Shown here one piece after another: positions 22,051 to 32,427 of a DNA stretch of 64,000 nt. Under the pieces are notes generated by a model. It made no database searches and was not told the origin of the DNA. It saw only the letters and a program-made list of their open reading frames with translations. The position numbers and the translations under genes are program-made. Numbering within the stretch: the first letter of the stretch is position 1; every line of letters starts with the position of its first letter. The stretch is from Botryosphaeria dothidea (lineage: Eukaryota > Ascomycota > Dothideomycetes > Botryosphaeriales > Botryosphaeriaceae), in assembly GCA_011503125.2 (NCBI GenBank), contig WWBZ02000040.1:2604001-2668000 (forward strand). Direction: 5' to 3'.

Positions 22051-22057
22051 TATAAGA
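22051..22057 (+). promoter_or_regulatory. TATA-like element
   Basis: TATAAGA about 200 bp upstream of the PAR32-like start codon, followed by a CT/CCA-rich leader. Plausible core promoter. Confidence 0.45.
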
Positions 22058-22253
22058 CGCCCCAGCCGGCCACCAGCCCAATGTCTTGCCTCCATCATCC
22101 AGCGCTACCATCCCCCGCCTGCACCCTTCTGAGCGTTCCTGAACCAGTCTTCGGATCTACGCTTCCCTGTGTTCTCTGAAATTTCCTCTTTCGGACACCA
22201 GCGCCCACATCACCTCACCAACACCCAACACCACCAACCACCAACTACCAACC

Positions 22254-22748
22254 ATGACCACCAGCCGCAATTTCAGCATCACCGAGCCGCACCCGTCGGT
22301 ACCCTCGCACCAGTCCACCGCCTTCCACTGGGGACGCGGCGGTGCTGGCAACGTCACCCGTGTCACTGCGAAGGATGTGACTTCCGGACCCAACGCCACC
22401 GGCCCCGCCTCGCGCATCAAGCTCCCCTCGCCTCCCTCCAACGGCCAGTTCCTCACCGGACGTGGTGGTGCCGGCAATGTTCACCGCGAGCGCGCCATCT
22501 TTAGCTTCGATGAGGAGCTCCGCCAACAGCAGCGCCTGCAGGAGGCTGCTTCACCCATCTATCACGTCGGCCGTGGCGGCTCTGGCAACTTCATCGACGA
22601 GACCAAGCCCCAGTCCGACCGCAAGGGCTCGGCCAGCTCCACCTTCTCCAACGACAGCGTCGACAGCGTCAAGTCGGCACCCCACAAGGCTCGCCGTTCG
22701 TACGAAGGCGCCAGGAACTGGTTGAACCGCACCCTCTCGGCTCGGTAG
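22254..22748 (+). CDS. PAR32/DUF3602 family protein with GRGGAGN repeats
   Basis: Single exon, 164 residues. Three copies of the family signature are present: GRGGAGN at residues 27-33 and 69-75, and GRGGSGN at 106-112. This repeat defines DUF3602; the yeast member Par32 is hyperphosphorylated on TORC1 inhibition and inhibits ammonium transporters. The rest is Ser/Thr/Pro-rich and probably disordered, with several SP/SxxS sites that would suit phosphoregulation. The C-terminus (ARRSYEGARNWLNRTLSAR) is basic and could be amphipathic. The start ATG follows a long CCA-rich leader. The link to nitrogen signalling is inferred from the yeast member. Confidence 0.88.
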   Translation: MTTSRNFSITEPHPSVPSHQSTAFHWGRGGAGNVTRVTAKDVTSGPNATGPASRIKLPSPPSNGQFLTGRGGAGNVHRERAIFSFDEELRQQQRLQEAASPIYHVGRGGSGNFIDETKPQSDRKGSASSTFSNDSVDSVKSAPHKARRSYEGARNWLNRTLSAR

Positions 22749-24931
22749 ACTCCCTCTCCGGCCATGCTCGTTGCGAGCTTCGACCCTTTCCTTTCTTTCA
22801 GTACTTCATTCGACCTGTCCCTTTCTTCATTCAACAGCGATTCACCGTCACGGGCACCAGCGGGCTGGTCCTGATTCCCGCGTCTTAAGAAGCATCGACG
22901 GCGCCTTCGGTTCTTTCAACGGCATCTTTCAACAACATTACTTGCATCCTCCGTCCAAGCAGCGGATCGAGGCAACCCATTTCCAGGAATCTGTTTTAGT
23001 AGCATCTTAGGGGGACTTAGTTGCGTGGGCGTAACACAAAAAAAGTTATTTGAGCGGATTTTACTGGGTGGGATTCGGTTACCATCACCATATACCCGGC
23101 GAGGAGTTAAAGGGAATTCCTCGTGGAGAGGGCTACGACTTTTTCTTTTTCTGCATTTATCTGATTAAACACAACCAGCGGCGGATATACCCAAACCCCG
23201 GTGAGGGCGCTAGTGAACTCTAGCACTTACAAGTAGCATAGGTACAACTGTCAAGCCAACCTCTCGGTGGCTAATATGAGTGGTTGGCACGAAACTTTGA
23301 TGCTTCTAGTACTGTTGCACGTGAACATCCGTCGTCTTCTGATTGATTGGCTGCATCAACAACGCCATGAGGGTGGATGTCCGCTCTGAGCTGCAGACTC
23401 AATGACCTGGAGAGTCCCATCTAAGTCTTGGGCTGCTCTTGTACTCGTGGCCGGCTCTGCGGCATTAATGCTAGCGCCAGACCCGCTCACGATGTGCAGT
23501 CGCAGTGTCCCGGTAACTCCTCTGGGATGTCTCCACGTCGTTTGAGATCTGAGGAGGATCAGCCCTCAGCAGTGTTCACGCGTCTTGAGAAGACGGTCAG
23601 CAGGGGCCTGCCTCGGCAAAGTAGACTGGTGAGACTCAAAGGGCGCAGGCTGTGTCCATCAATTTACCGGGAACCGAGCTGACAGAGCATGCCGCATGGT
23701 TAGGTGGGCATCGTTGTGGTCCTTGCCGGGCGCGGCTGGAGATCGGCCGGGAGAGACGAGGCTCGGATGGCGCCGAGCCGTGCAGAAGAAAATTTTAGAC
23801 ACACTGACGTCGATCTAGAGAGGTCCGGCCAAACAACAGCCACAAGGCGTGCAGATTTTTCACCACTTTCAGCGCAGGCAAAGCCGCAGTCTGATGTCAC
23901 CGCTGTCCGGGGAAGGGCTCTGCAGCGCGCGCCCATAAGTGTGGCGGGCGCTGACGCGACAGGGCGCTGCAATCTCCGTCTCCTCTCGACGTCGAGATTA
24001 TTAGTGAACAGACGGTTTGTCGTGGCTTTGCCGAGGGGGGCCTCGGGCTGCCGTCAGCAAGATGCAGCAGCGGCATTCTGGAAGCCGCCGACTGGAGCCA
24101 CGGAGTTCCCCCCTTTCGCCTCCCGCAACGGCAGCCCACAGCACCCGCATCCAGCTCGTCTTCAATTGCGACAGCAGCACCTAGGAATCTCCGAGGCCGA
24201 GATCGCGCCAAACTTCTTCCAAGCACACCCACTTGCCGAAGAATCGGCAGTCTCAAGCTCTGCATCCGACGAAAAAGGGCCCCCTTATCGCTCGGCATCT
24301 TCGTCTTCGTGTCGCAGAAATGGTCCACTCTGCCCCAAGGCTCTGGCTGCTTGCGAAAAAAAGAGCGCGCAGGTTCCAGCGTCTGGAGCACCGCGCTCGC
24401 TGCGCTTCTGCCACCTTTAGCCCTTTATCGGCCCATATCCGACGAGCAGGCCCGATAGCTCATTTGTCATTGTGCTCGCAATCCGAGCATCTTTCCCTCC
24501 GCGGCTGCTGCTCCGGCGGTAAAGAGCTGGAAGCAAGCTCGTTGGCTGCCGGATGTGGTTGCCACGAGCCTCTATCACCGTCCAATCCAACGACGCGGCC
24601 CCCTGGTTGGCCCAAGATGCACCAAGCTTTTACCAGACCCGTCGGCGATACTTCTTTCATCCGCCCGGATCTAGGATCTTGGGGCATCTAGGGTCCTGGC
24701 CAAACGTCATTGCGTTGACAAGTAAACATTTTTGTCGGGTTTGTCATAGCTCTCGAGCTCCACGATAATAATCTTTTATCTTCCATCTTTTCCGTCCTTG
24801 CCAGGTTGCTTCAGCTACTTAACACGCCAGTCCCCCCTCTGTCAACGTCCAATTGCTCCGTCTGCTCCAGATATCTTCAAGTTTTCGGTTCATTGCATAT
24901 TTTTTTGATACCCCGACCTCAACCTTTCACA
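22749..24931. other. Long intergenic stretch before the alcohol dehydrogenase gene
   Basis: About 2.2 kb. A 238-codon plus frame (23704-24420) and a 164-codon minus frame (23897-24391) overlap in a GC-rich part; neither has a recognisable domain or fungal-type composition, so I do not call them. The last ~200 bp are CT-rich, typical of a strong fungal promoter leader. Confidence 0.5.
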
Positions 24932-25993
24932 ATGCCTCACACTTTCACCGTCTACAAGGGCTCTTCCTCCGGCGCCATCGTCGAGGCCCAGACTACTCGC
25001 CCTGACCTCGAGGATGATCAGGTCCTCGTCAAGATCACCGCTTCCGGCCTTTGCGGCACTGACCTCCACTACCGCAGCGCCGACATGGCTCTTGGCCACG
25101 AGGGTGTCGGTGTCGTTGAGAAGCTTGGCCCCAAGGTCAAGACCCTGAAGGTTGGCGACCGCGTCGGCTGGGGCTACCAGCACGACGAGTGCGGCCACTG
25201 CAAGCAGTGCCTGACCGGCCAAGATGTTTACTGCCCGGGCCGCGCCATGTACGGCTACGCCGACCTCGACCAGGGTTCTTTCGCCAGCGCCGCCGTCTGG
25301 AAGGAGGCCTTCCTCTTCAAGATCCCCGACGGTCTCGCCGACGAGGACGCCGCTCCCCTCCAGTGTGGCGGTGCTACGGTCTACACCTGCTTTGATGACT
25401 ACAACATCGCCCCTACCGCTCGCGTCGGTATCCTGGGCATTGGCGGTCTTGGTCACCTTGCCATCCAGTTTTCTGCCAAGCGCGGTTGCGATACCGTCGT
25501 CTTCTCTGGCACTGACTCCAAGAAGGAGGAGGCCATGAAGCTTGGCGCTCACGAGTTCTATGCCACCAAGGACCAGAAGGACCTGAACATTGGTGCTCCT
25601 CTCGACGCTCTGCTCGTCTGCACCAGCGCTCACATCGGTAAGAAAAATCAACGGTGCCATTGAAAAATGCCAATTGCTAACAAATTCCCAGACTGGTCTC
25701 TTTACATGTCCATCCTCGCTCCTGGTGCCATCATCTTCCCTCTCTCCGTCGAGTCCGGCGACCTTGTCGTTCCCTACATGCCTCTCCTCCTCTCCGGCCT
25801 CCGCATTCAGGGCTCCATCGTGGCCAACCGCGCCACCCACAACCGCATGCTGGAGTTCGCCGCCCGCCACCAGATCAAGCCCCTCGTCAACAAGTACCCC
25901 ATGAGCGTTCGGGGTCTTGAGGATGCCATGAAGGCTCTCAACGAGGGTAAGATGAGGTATCGTGGTGTCCTCGTCCCCGCCGAGAAGTTGTAA
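24932..25993 (+). CDS. Zinc-dependent alcohol dehydrogenase (CAD/ADH6-like, MDR family)
   Basis: NAD(P)-dependent oxidoreductase of the medium-chain family, closest in pattern to cinnamyl-alcohol/aldehyde reductase types. Two exons, 24932-25637 and 25692-25993, give 335 residues; the 54 nt intron has GTAAGA...CCAG. Visible: catalytic zinc site C41 (GLCGTD) and H56-E57 (GHEGVG), structural zinc cysteines C87, C90, C93 and C101, and the Rossmann glycine motif GIGGLGHLAIQ near residue 176. Cytosolic; no targeting signal. The start ATG has a good context (TCACAATG) after a CT-rich leader. Codon use is strongly C-biased, suggesting high expression, which also explains a 385-codon antisense frame here. 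Substrate cannot be set from sequence. Confidence 0.93.
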
Positions 25994-26758
25994 ATATCTA
26001 CTTAATATTCGGGTGTTTGTAACAACTTGATTTCTCTCGCATGGCATAGCGTTGGGTTTGTAGTTGTTGATATTGGTACATACTATAGACGGGATTTTCT
26101 TGGGTAGAGGGGACTATGTCTCAGCCGATAGACAAAATTTCACGATTCATGATTGACACTTCGGTCTCTACTTTTCTGTTATCAATGTGGTCTGATTGTA
26201 GATCATAGCAGAGCACTGACAAGCAAGCTCTAAAAGGTCGCGGCCCGTACCTTGGCTCCGCTTTCACTAAGCGCTTGGGCTTGCGCGTGCTTGCCTATCA
26301 CCTTGGTCCCACTTTTTGCTTTTTTGCTATCCGAACTCTACCGGTATTCGGACCAGAGACGAAATGGAATGTTTGGATTGGAATGATCTTTTCTTTCTGG
26401 ATGAACTTCCAGTCCGATCCATTGAATTGTAGAGCATAATAAAAATCCTTGTTTATATCAAATGCTCCTATCCTGCTGCGCCATCCATGTATTGCTACAT
26501 ACAAGCACGTAATAATGACAAGGAACGACTCCTGCTGAAATATATCGCACGTCTGACAGAAGGCGAAGTATGTGCGAGATATTTGTGATGATTGTTCTGA
26601 CGACAGTATGCCTGTTGGCAAGTGATCAATAATGCAACCGCGGGTTCGCGACTTTGCTCCGAGTTTCAATATGCACCTACCCAATTTGCATGCAATACCT
26701 TGCAGATAATGCGTTCTTTCCTACGCTAAACTACAAATCACCCACACCTCACCTCATA
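25994..26758. other. Intergenic between convergent genes
   Basis: About 0.77 kb between the dehydrogenase stop and the aminotransferase-like gene stop on the other strand. It holds two 3' UTRs; no gene seen. Confidence 0.55.
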
Positions 26759-27892
26759 TCACTCAACTTTCTTCGCCTCCACAACCCTTCCCAACCCGAA
26801 CCCCCTCACCCCGTTACTTACCCACACCTCCTCCCCGATCTTCACCGTCTCCCTGCTCACCGGCTCCTCCATACACAAACCTTTCTTCAACGCCCACCTC
26901 CTCGTCGTCCCTCTTTGGCCACCGCTCACCGCCGTCGCCTTCACGCTCCTGATGCTATGGCCCCACCGACCTGCAAACGGTTCCCTTAGCTCCCCCTCAT
27001 CGGCAACGGACCGGGGCACCTGCTCAAGCGTACCTGCGCCGTCTTCCTCTTCCTTCCCTTTCTCAACCGCCGCTTCTCCATCATCATCAGAGACGTTGTT
27101 GGGCACGCCCACCGGCGGCGTCACCCAGCGGCCCCCGCGGAAGAAGTACGCGCTCGTGAAGCTACCCTCGGTCATCTCGCCCACCGAGTTCCACAGCAGG
27201 ACCTCGTGCAGCTGGCCGCCGGCGGGGACCGCCGCTTCGTCCGGCACGGAGCGCTGCTTGGCGGCGTCGTAGTGGGCGCGGTTGGTGGTCTTGAGGAGGG
27301 TGTGCGGGGACGTCGGGGTCGGGGCGGTGTCGACGGTGAGGATCCAGGATGTCTTGGGGGAGGCGGCGGGCTTCAGGGCGTCGTCCGCGCCGAGGGCGAG
27401 GGCGCCGCCAGTTTTGGAGGAGGGGGCGAAGGCGGGCGGTGGTGGTTGCGGGGAGGGAGGGGTGAAGGTGGTTGGGTAGAGGGAGGAGAGTTGGAGCGGG
27501 GGTGTGGTGTTGATGTCTGTTTGCATGGCGCCGCCGCGGTTGAAGAGCACGCGGACCTGGGGTTGATAGAGTAAGTTTACTGGCGTGAGTCTCGGGGTGG
27601 GGGTGCATACCTTCAAGGGAGATTTTGGGTCGTTGTTCTTGCTCCGCCATGTTTCTATTTCGTGGTTCAATACTATTTCCAGGGCTTTGCCGTCGGCAAG
27701 CTTCTTTGCAACTTCAGTCCATTCGAAATGCTGAGCGGCTTCGAGCATGCGGTCTCGGTGGTAGCGGAGCATGTAGAATGGACTGGAGGGACAGAAGCTC
27801 ACGATCTTGGAGCTGTTCTCCTCACTTGAGCGAAGAGCCGGATCATGACGGATCGAGGTAAATAGAGAGAACGAAGCGGGTGGAGTAGACAT
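26759..27892 (-). CDS. ABZ2: Aminodeoxychorismate lyase-like protein (PLP fold type IV)
   Basis: Likely 4-amino-4-deoxychorismate lyase, which releases p-aminobenzoate for folate synthesis. Start chosen at the ATG 27890-27892 (MSTPPASFSLFTSIR), since FxLFTSIR is the conserved N-terminus; an upstream ATG at 27943 is in frame but adds an unconserved 17 residues. A 54 nt intron (27557-27610, GTATGC...CCAG) is open in frame; removing it joins SPLK to VRVLFNRGG, as expected. Landmarks: YMLRYHRDRMLEAAQHFEW, KTTNRAHYDAAKQ with the candidate PLP lysine, WNSVGEMTEGS, and SNGVRGFGLGRV. There is a Ser/Pro-rich insertion around residues 130-170 and an acidic one near 270. Branched-chain aminotransferase is the related alternative, but the short N-terminus and motif set fit Abz2 better. 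Confidence 0.85.
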   Translation of the reverse strand: MSTPPASFSLFTSIRHDPALRSSEENSSKIVSFCPSSPFYMLRYHRDRMLEAAQHFEWTEVAKKLADGKALEIVLNHEIETWRSKNNDPKSPLKVCTPTPRLTPVNLLYQPQVRVLFNRGGAMQTDINTTPPLQLSSLYPTTFTPPSPQPPPPAFAPSSKTGGALALGADDALKPAASPKTSWILTVDTAPTPTSPHTLLKTTNRAHYDAAKQRSVPDEAAVPAGGQLHEVLLWNSVGEMTEGSFTSAYFFRGGRWVTPPVGVPNNVSDDDGEAAVEKGKEEEDGAGTLEQVPRSVADEGELREPFAGRWGHSIRSVKATAVSGGQRGTTRRWALKKGLCMEEPVSRETVKIGEEVWVSNGVRGFGLGRVVEAKKVE

Positions 27893-28460
27893 TGTGGTGT
27901 CCTTGTTCGAGATGCGGTTCTCGGATGAGTGGATAGCGAGCAATGCGAGGATCCAGAAAAGACAGTACGGACGCTAGGCGCTCACAAGAAGACGCCGTTG
28001 GTTTGGTATCACATATAGAGCAAAGGCAATGAAGACGCCGAAATGAGATATAGCACGGAGAGGAGTAAGACTCTTTGCAGTAATGGACGACGCCAGTCAC
28101 GTGCAAAATGCTAAGAGGGGAAAGTCGAGGTCGGAGGAGGGCCGGCAACGGCTAATGGCTGCAGAAACGGGGGCGGGAAGGGGAAAGCCGGCCGATGCAG
28201 GCTGGGTCGTGTAGTGCTTGGCTGGGTGTTTCGGCGTTAATGGGTGTGCGGTGGTTCGACGGAGGCGGCACGATGACGGGCTTGAGCGAAGATCCGGCTG
28301 GTTCAAGCTCCAAGGAAAAGTGCTCCAATCTCAACTTCGGTCGCGTCACCGTCCACAACACGAATCCTCTCCATCCATCCGCAGCACCGCCGCCCCGCCG
28401 TGAACTGCGAGCTGCTCCCTCCGCTGCGACAATCCCTCCGCTGCGCCGCCACAGTTCGCC
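27893..28460. promoter_or_regulatory. Divergent promoter, ABZ2-like / TOM70
   Basis: 568 bp between two outward-facing start codons. It carries both promoters. Short frames within it are not credible genes. Confidence 0.55.
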
Positions 28461-30578
28461 ATGTCCAGCAACCCAGAGCTGCCTGTCCCGCGCCCGGCGC
28501 AACCTATCTCGCTCGACTCCACTCTCGCCTCCGGCCCCGGCTCAGCCTCACTATGGGATCGGATATCTTCCTGGGCCGCTGAGCACAAGGCCGTCGTCTA
28601 CACGATTGCTGGTGTGACGGTTTTGGTGACGGGTGCCGGCGCCGTCTACTACTTCTCCGGCGATGCCAACAGCAAGAAGTCCGAGTCGGCCAAGGCCAAG
28701 AAGAACAGGAAGCAGAAGGAGCGGAAACGTGCTAAGCAGGCCGCTGATGAGGCCGCTACAAAGGAGGCAGAGGTTGCCGGTATGCGCTCATTGATATGCA
28801 TCGAGCCGTCTTGGGGCTGTAATTGCTAATGGCGTCAGCAGCTGCGAAGAAGGCCTCCGTCTCCGAGGACAGCGAAGAGGAGCTTCCTGTCGTCGACGAA
28901 GCCATTGCCACCAGTCTGACTCCCGATGTAAGTCGATATCCTCCTCCTGCAGCTTCCGCAGCCCGAAAATTCTGACAGCAGTCCAGGAGCGTAAAGACTT
29001 CGCCGCCAAGCTCAAGGCCGCGGGCAACAAGGCCTACGGCTCAAAAGACTACAACCGCGCCATTGACCTTTACACCAAGGCTATTCTCTGCAAACAAGAC
29101 CCCGTTTTCTACTCGAACCGCGCCGCCTGCTGGAATGCTATGTCGAACTGGGAAAAGGTCATCGAGGACACCACTGCGGCCATCAATCTGGACAACGAAT
29201 ACGTAAAGGCTTTGAACAGGCGCGCCAATGCCTATGAGCAGGTCGGCCGCTTCAGCGAGGCCCTTCTCGACTACACCGCTAGCTGCATTATCGACGGGTT
29301 CCGTAACGAGATGAGCGCACAGAGCGTCGAGCGCCTGCTGAAGAAGGTCGCTGAGGCCAAGGGCAAGGCTATCCTCGCCGACAAGGAGAAGAAGCTTCCC
29401 AGCCCTACTTTTGTATCCAACTACCTCCAGAGCTTCAGGCCCAAGCCTCCGCCAGCGGGTCTGGAGCCAGAAGCTGATCTTGATGAGGAGACCGGCAGGG
29501 GCCAGCTACGAAAGGGCCTGATTGCTCTCAACCTCAAGACTGCTGATGGGTACGCGGAGGCGGCTGAGGCGTTCGAAAAGGCACTGAAGCTTGGAGACTT
29601 GGGCGAGCATGAGGCTTTCGCGTACAACATGCGGGGAACTTTCAAGTATCTCAAGGGTAACAACCAAGATGCTCTGGCTGATCTGACCAAGAGTGTCGAG
29701 CTTGACCCTTCGTTGACCCAGAGCTTTATCAAGAGGGCAAGCATGCACCTCGAGCAAGGTAAGTGGACTCAACCCAAAGTTATTGACTTTACCTAATTTG
29801 ATTTAGGTGAGAGGGAAGCGGCATCCAAGGACTTCGAGCAGGCCATGGAACAGAACGCCGATGATCCCGATATCTACTATCACCGTGCTCAGCTGCACTT
29901 CATCCTCTCCGAGTTTGCGGAAGCGGCCAAGGACTACCAGAAGTCCATTGACCTGGACAAGGATTTCATCTTCTCACACATCCAGCTTGGTGTAACGCAG
30001 TACAAGATGGGAAGCATCGCATCTTCCATGGCAACCTTCCGCCGTTGCATGAAGAACTTCGACAAGGTGCCTGACGTCTACAACTACTATGGTGAGCTCC
30101 TGCTCGACCAGCAAAAGTTCCAGGAGGCTATCGAGAAGTTCGATGCCGCGGTGGAGATGGAAAAGGCTACAAAGCCGCTGGGCATGAACGTTCTGCCCTT
30201 GATTAATAAGGCTCTGGCTTTGTTCCAATGGAAGCAGGACTTCTCGGAAGCCGAGGAGCTTTGCAAGAAGGCCCTGATTAGTAAGTATCCTTCTCCCAAC
30301 AAACACCCCGCGTCGATGTTAATACACTCTTAGTCGATCCCGAGTGCGATATTGCCGTCGCCACTATGGCCCAGCTCCTCCTCCAGCAGGGCAAGGTTCC
30401 AGAGGCCCTCAAGTACTTCGAGCGCGCCGCGGAGCTGTCAAGAACCGAGGGTGAGATTGTGAACGCGCTGTCATACGCCGAGGCAACGAGGACGCAGCTC
30501 GAGGTCCAGGAGAAGTACCCCCAGCTTGCCAGTCGTCTGCAAGGCATGGGTGCCGGCATGCCTGCCATGCCCCGCTAA
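28461..30578 (+). CDS. tom70: Mitochondrial import receptor Tom70
   Basis: Outer-membrane receptor that accepts Hsp70/Hsp90-bound carrier precursors for the TOM complex. Five exons: 28461-28779, 28842-28927, 28987-29758, 29807-30280 and 30334-30578, giving 631 residues. The membrane anchor is at residues about 44-65 ([21 protein letters not shown]), followed by a basic Lys-rich stretch and an acidic one, then TPR arrays. TPR1 ([19 protein letters not shown]), a clamp-type repeat with AAGN and YSNRAACW, binds chaperone EEVD tails in the family. The C-terminal TPRs run to the stop, ending [10 protein letters not shown]. The acceptor of intron 1 is a tandem CAGCAG, so one Ala may be optional. 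Confidence 0.95.
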
Positions 30579-31361
30579 AAGCAATTGTCGTATGAGGGGG
30601 AAAAAATCTAATCATACCTGTAATTTCCAATAACCTTTCACACCTGCCTCGAAGATTCCCTTCACAAATTCTGCATCATGCTTGACGCAGACATCTTCTC
30701 TCTTGTACTTATCACCCCCAGCCTTTCTCTCTTCGCTCTTCATTCCAGCGGTTTGTGTGTCTGTGTGTGTGCGGCGTGCGTTTTCACTGGTCATTAAAGG
30801 TCTGCAATGGGAAGACGGGGATGGGAGCGTTTGCGTTTGTGATGGATGGACAGGTTTAACCATCGTGATCATCGGGAGCGAAGATGTTTCATTCTTTGAA
30901 AATGCTCCTTAAAAGCATTTGAGGCATGATATCCCGTCTTTTTTGCCGGCATGCCCACGTATGCGCGTATGGTGAGATTTATGGGGGTGCTTAAAAGCAA
31001 AAGAGTAAGTGGCATTGCTTTTGGGCTGCTGGGTGTTGGTTGGATGGCTGTATGAGCCCGTGTACAATTCATAATTCGGCATAGTTAGGGAGCAAAAAGG
31101 AGATTTTACGCCATATGTTTTGAGGCTTGTGATGCGTGGAATGATGGGATTCCGCCTAAAATACTCATGTCTATAAGAAAGCGAGCCAATCGTCAGGATG
31201 TAAACACCATTGATTTCATCGAAGAATACGGATAACAGTTTCAGTGGTGAATACATGAACTGGATCTAACGTAAATGAACCCCGCCCACTCGCGTCTACA
31301 GCCGAAAGAACTGTGGCTACATGATCGAAGAAGCCTTATTCTTGGGCGATGGATGCAAATG
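30579..31361. other. Intergenic, 3' of TOM70 and of the TEN1-like gene
   Basis: About 0.78 kb between convergent genes. Likely 3' UTRs; contains a GT-rich stretch near 30755-30775. No gene seen. Confidence 0.5.
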
Positions 31362-31854
31362 TCATAGGGGAGGGCTGAAGATGGCATCAGCAGCCTTGCG
31401 GGCTTCAACGGCCTTCTCATAGGCATCAAGTTTGATGTCCCCGGCAGACCAGAGCACCACAGCCTGCGCGTATACAATCTCGGCCGCATTATGGGCACGC
31501 CCCTTCCTCGCAGTTCGTTTCGAGCTGTCTGGCGGCGCAGAGACATAGCCGATGACGTTCAGCCAAGCTCCAACCTCCAGGTCGTTGCGCTTCACGGACT
31601 CGAGGACGTGGTCGATGTTGACGCGTGCGACAACAGAAGATTTGATAGGGTGGGCGTGCTTCAGAGTCAGGGTTGCGGTGGGGACGTCATAGTCGTCAAC
31701 GCTGGGCATCGGAGGTTAGCAATCGTGCGGGCTGTTGGGAATAATAGCAAGCCGGCGCAACAAGTTACCAGCCCAAAAAGCGCGCTTTGGAGCCGACGCT
31801 CATGCGCTTGAGGTCCGAGAGGAAGACCAGCCGGCTGGGCTGCGGGCCGTACAT
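31362..31854 (-). CDS. ten1: TEN1-like subunit of the CST telomere-capping complex
   Basis: Small OB-fold partner of Stn1 in the CST complex, which protects telomeric single strands and promotes fill-in synthesis. Two exons, 31769-31854 and 31362-31701, joined across a 67 nt intron (GTAACT...CCAG), give 141 residues. The first exon supplies MYGPQPSRLVFLSDLKRM and SVGSKARFLGC, typical of fungal Ten1; the second supplies VDDYDVPTATLTLKHAHP, then VLESVKRNDLEVGAWLNVIGYV, the OB-fold strands. Without exon 1 the gene is easy to miss or misstart. The tail (YEKAVEARKAADAIF) is a predicted amphipathic helix. It is divergent from SNF7. Assignment is from motif recall and size; a profile search would settle it. 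Confidence 0.78.
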
Positions 31855-32427
31855 GGCGACGACGGTTCAGCGGGGGCTCGCATGTCGCGGCCACAGGACC
31901 ACAGCGCGCGTGCAGAGAGGGCGACGCGTGAGAGGGGAGCGAGAAGTCGTGGCGGGCGCGGGACCTTCTTGGGCCCAGATTGAGGCTCGCAGCGCACGTG
32001 CCAGGCGCTGCTGCATCATCGGGCTTCCTTGTGCTTCACCAACTTCCCCCATCTCGCCCACCCGGACGTGCACACGCCCGCCAGGCTTCCACATTCCGCA
32101 CCCGACGACCAGGCAGCAAACTTCGCGCGACCTCTTCTATCTGACCTCCGCTCCTCAGGCTCTTGCACCCCCCGCCTGTACGCCCTAACGCCCTCGGCCT
32201 GTGCGTCTTGTAGTTCCCTCGCCGTGCTGGAGTCGCCCCGCCGTGTGCCCGCCGCCCGCGCAGATCGGTCCACAACCTCGTCGCCGAACAAAATAAGCAA
32301 CCCAACCACACACCCTCCAGCGCGTTTTCCTCGAGGCCCACGGTCTCACAGCCCGAATCTAGCGCGCGCTCTCCGCTGAGCGGGTAGTTTCACCGCCCAC
32401 CAAGGATCCGTTAATCCTACGGCAAAG
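31855..32427. promoter_or_regulatory. Divergent promoter, TEN1-like / SNF7
   Basis: 573 bp between outward-facing starts, C-rich, with overlapping chance frames on both strands. Carries both promoters; no clear TATA box. Confidence 0.55.

Larger units (their letters stand above)
20568..22253. other. Intergenic, upstream of the PAR32-like gene
   Basis: About 1.7 kb, GC-rich in the first part. Open frames up to about 139 codons occur on both strands but overlap each other and show no domain. A TATA-like TATAAGA sits at 22051, about 200 bp before the next start codon, and a 21 nt tandem repeat is at 21929-21967. Confidence 0.5.

Noticed and set aside
23704..24420. 238-codon plus-strand frame and overlapping minus frame
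   Set aside because: GC-rich low-information sequence with no domain, no leader and overlapping frames on both strands; likely chance.
24890..26047. 385-codon open frame antisense to the alcohol dehydrogenase
   Set aside because: It mirrors a highly codon-biased gene with C-rich third positions; it spans the real intron, has no ATG-proximal domain and resembles no protein family.
26759..27943. Upstream ATG (27943) as the start of the ABZ2-like gene
   Set aside because: Adds 17 unconserved residues before the family N-terminus; the ATG at 27892 fits better.
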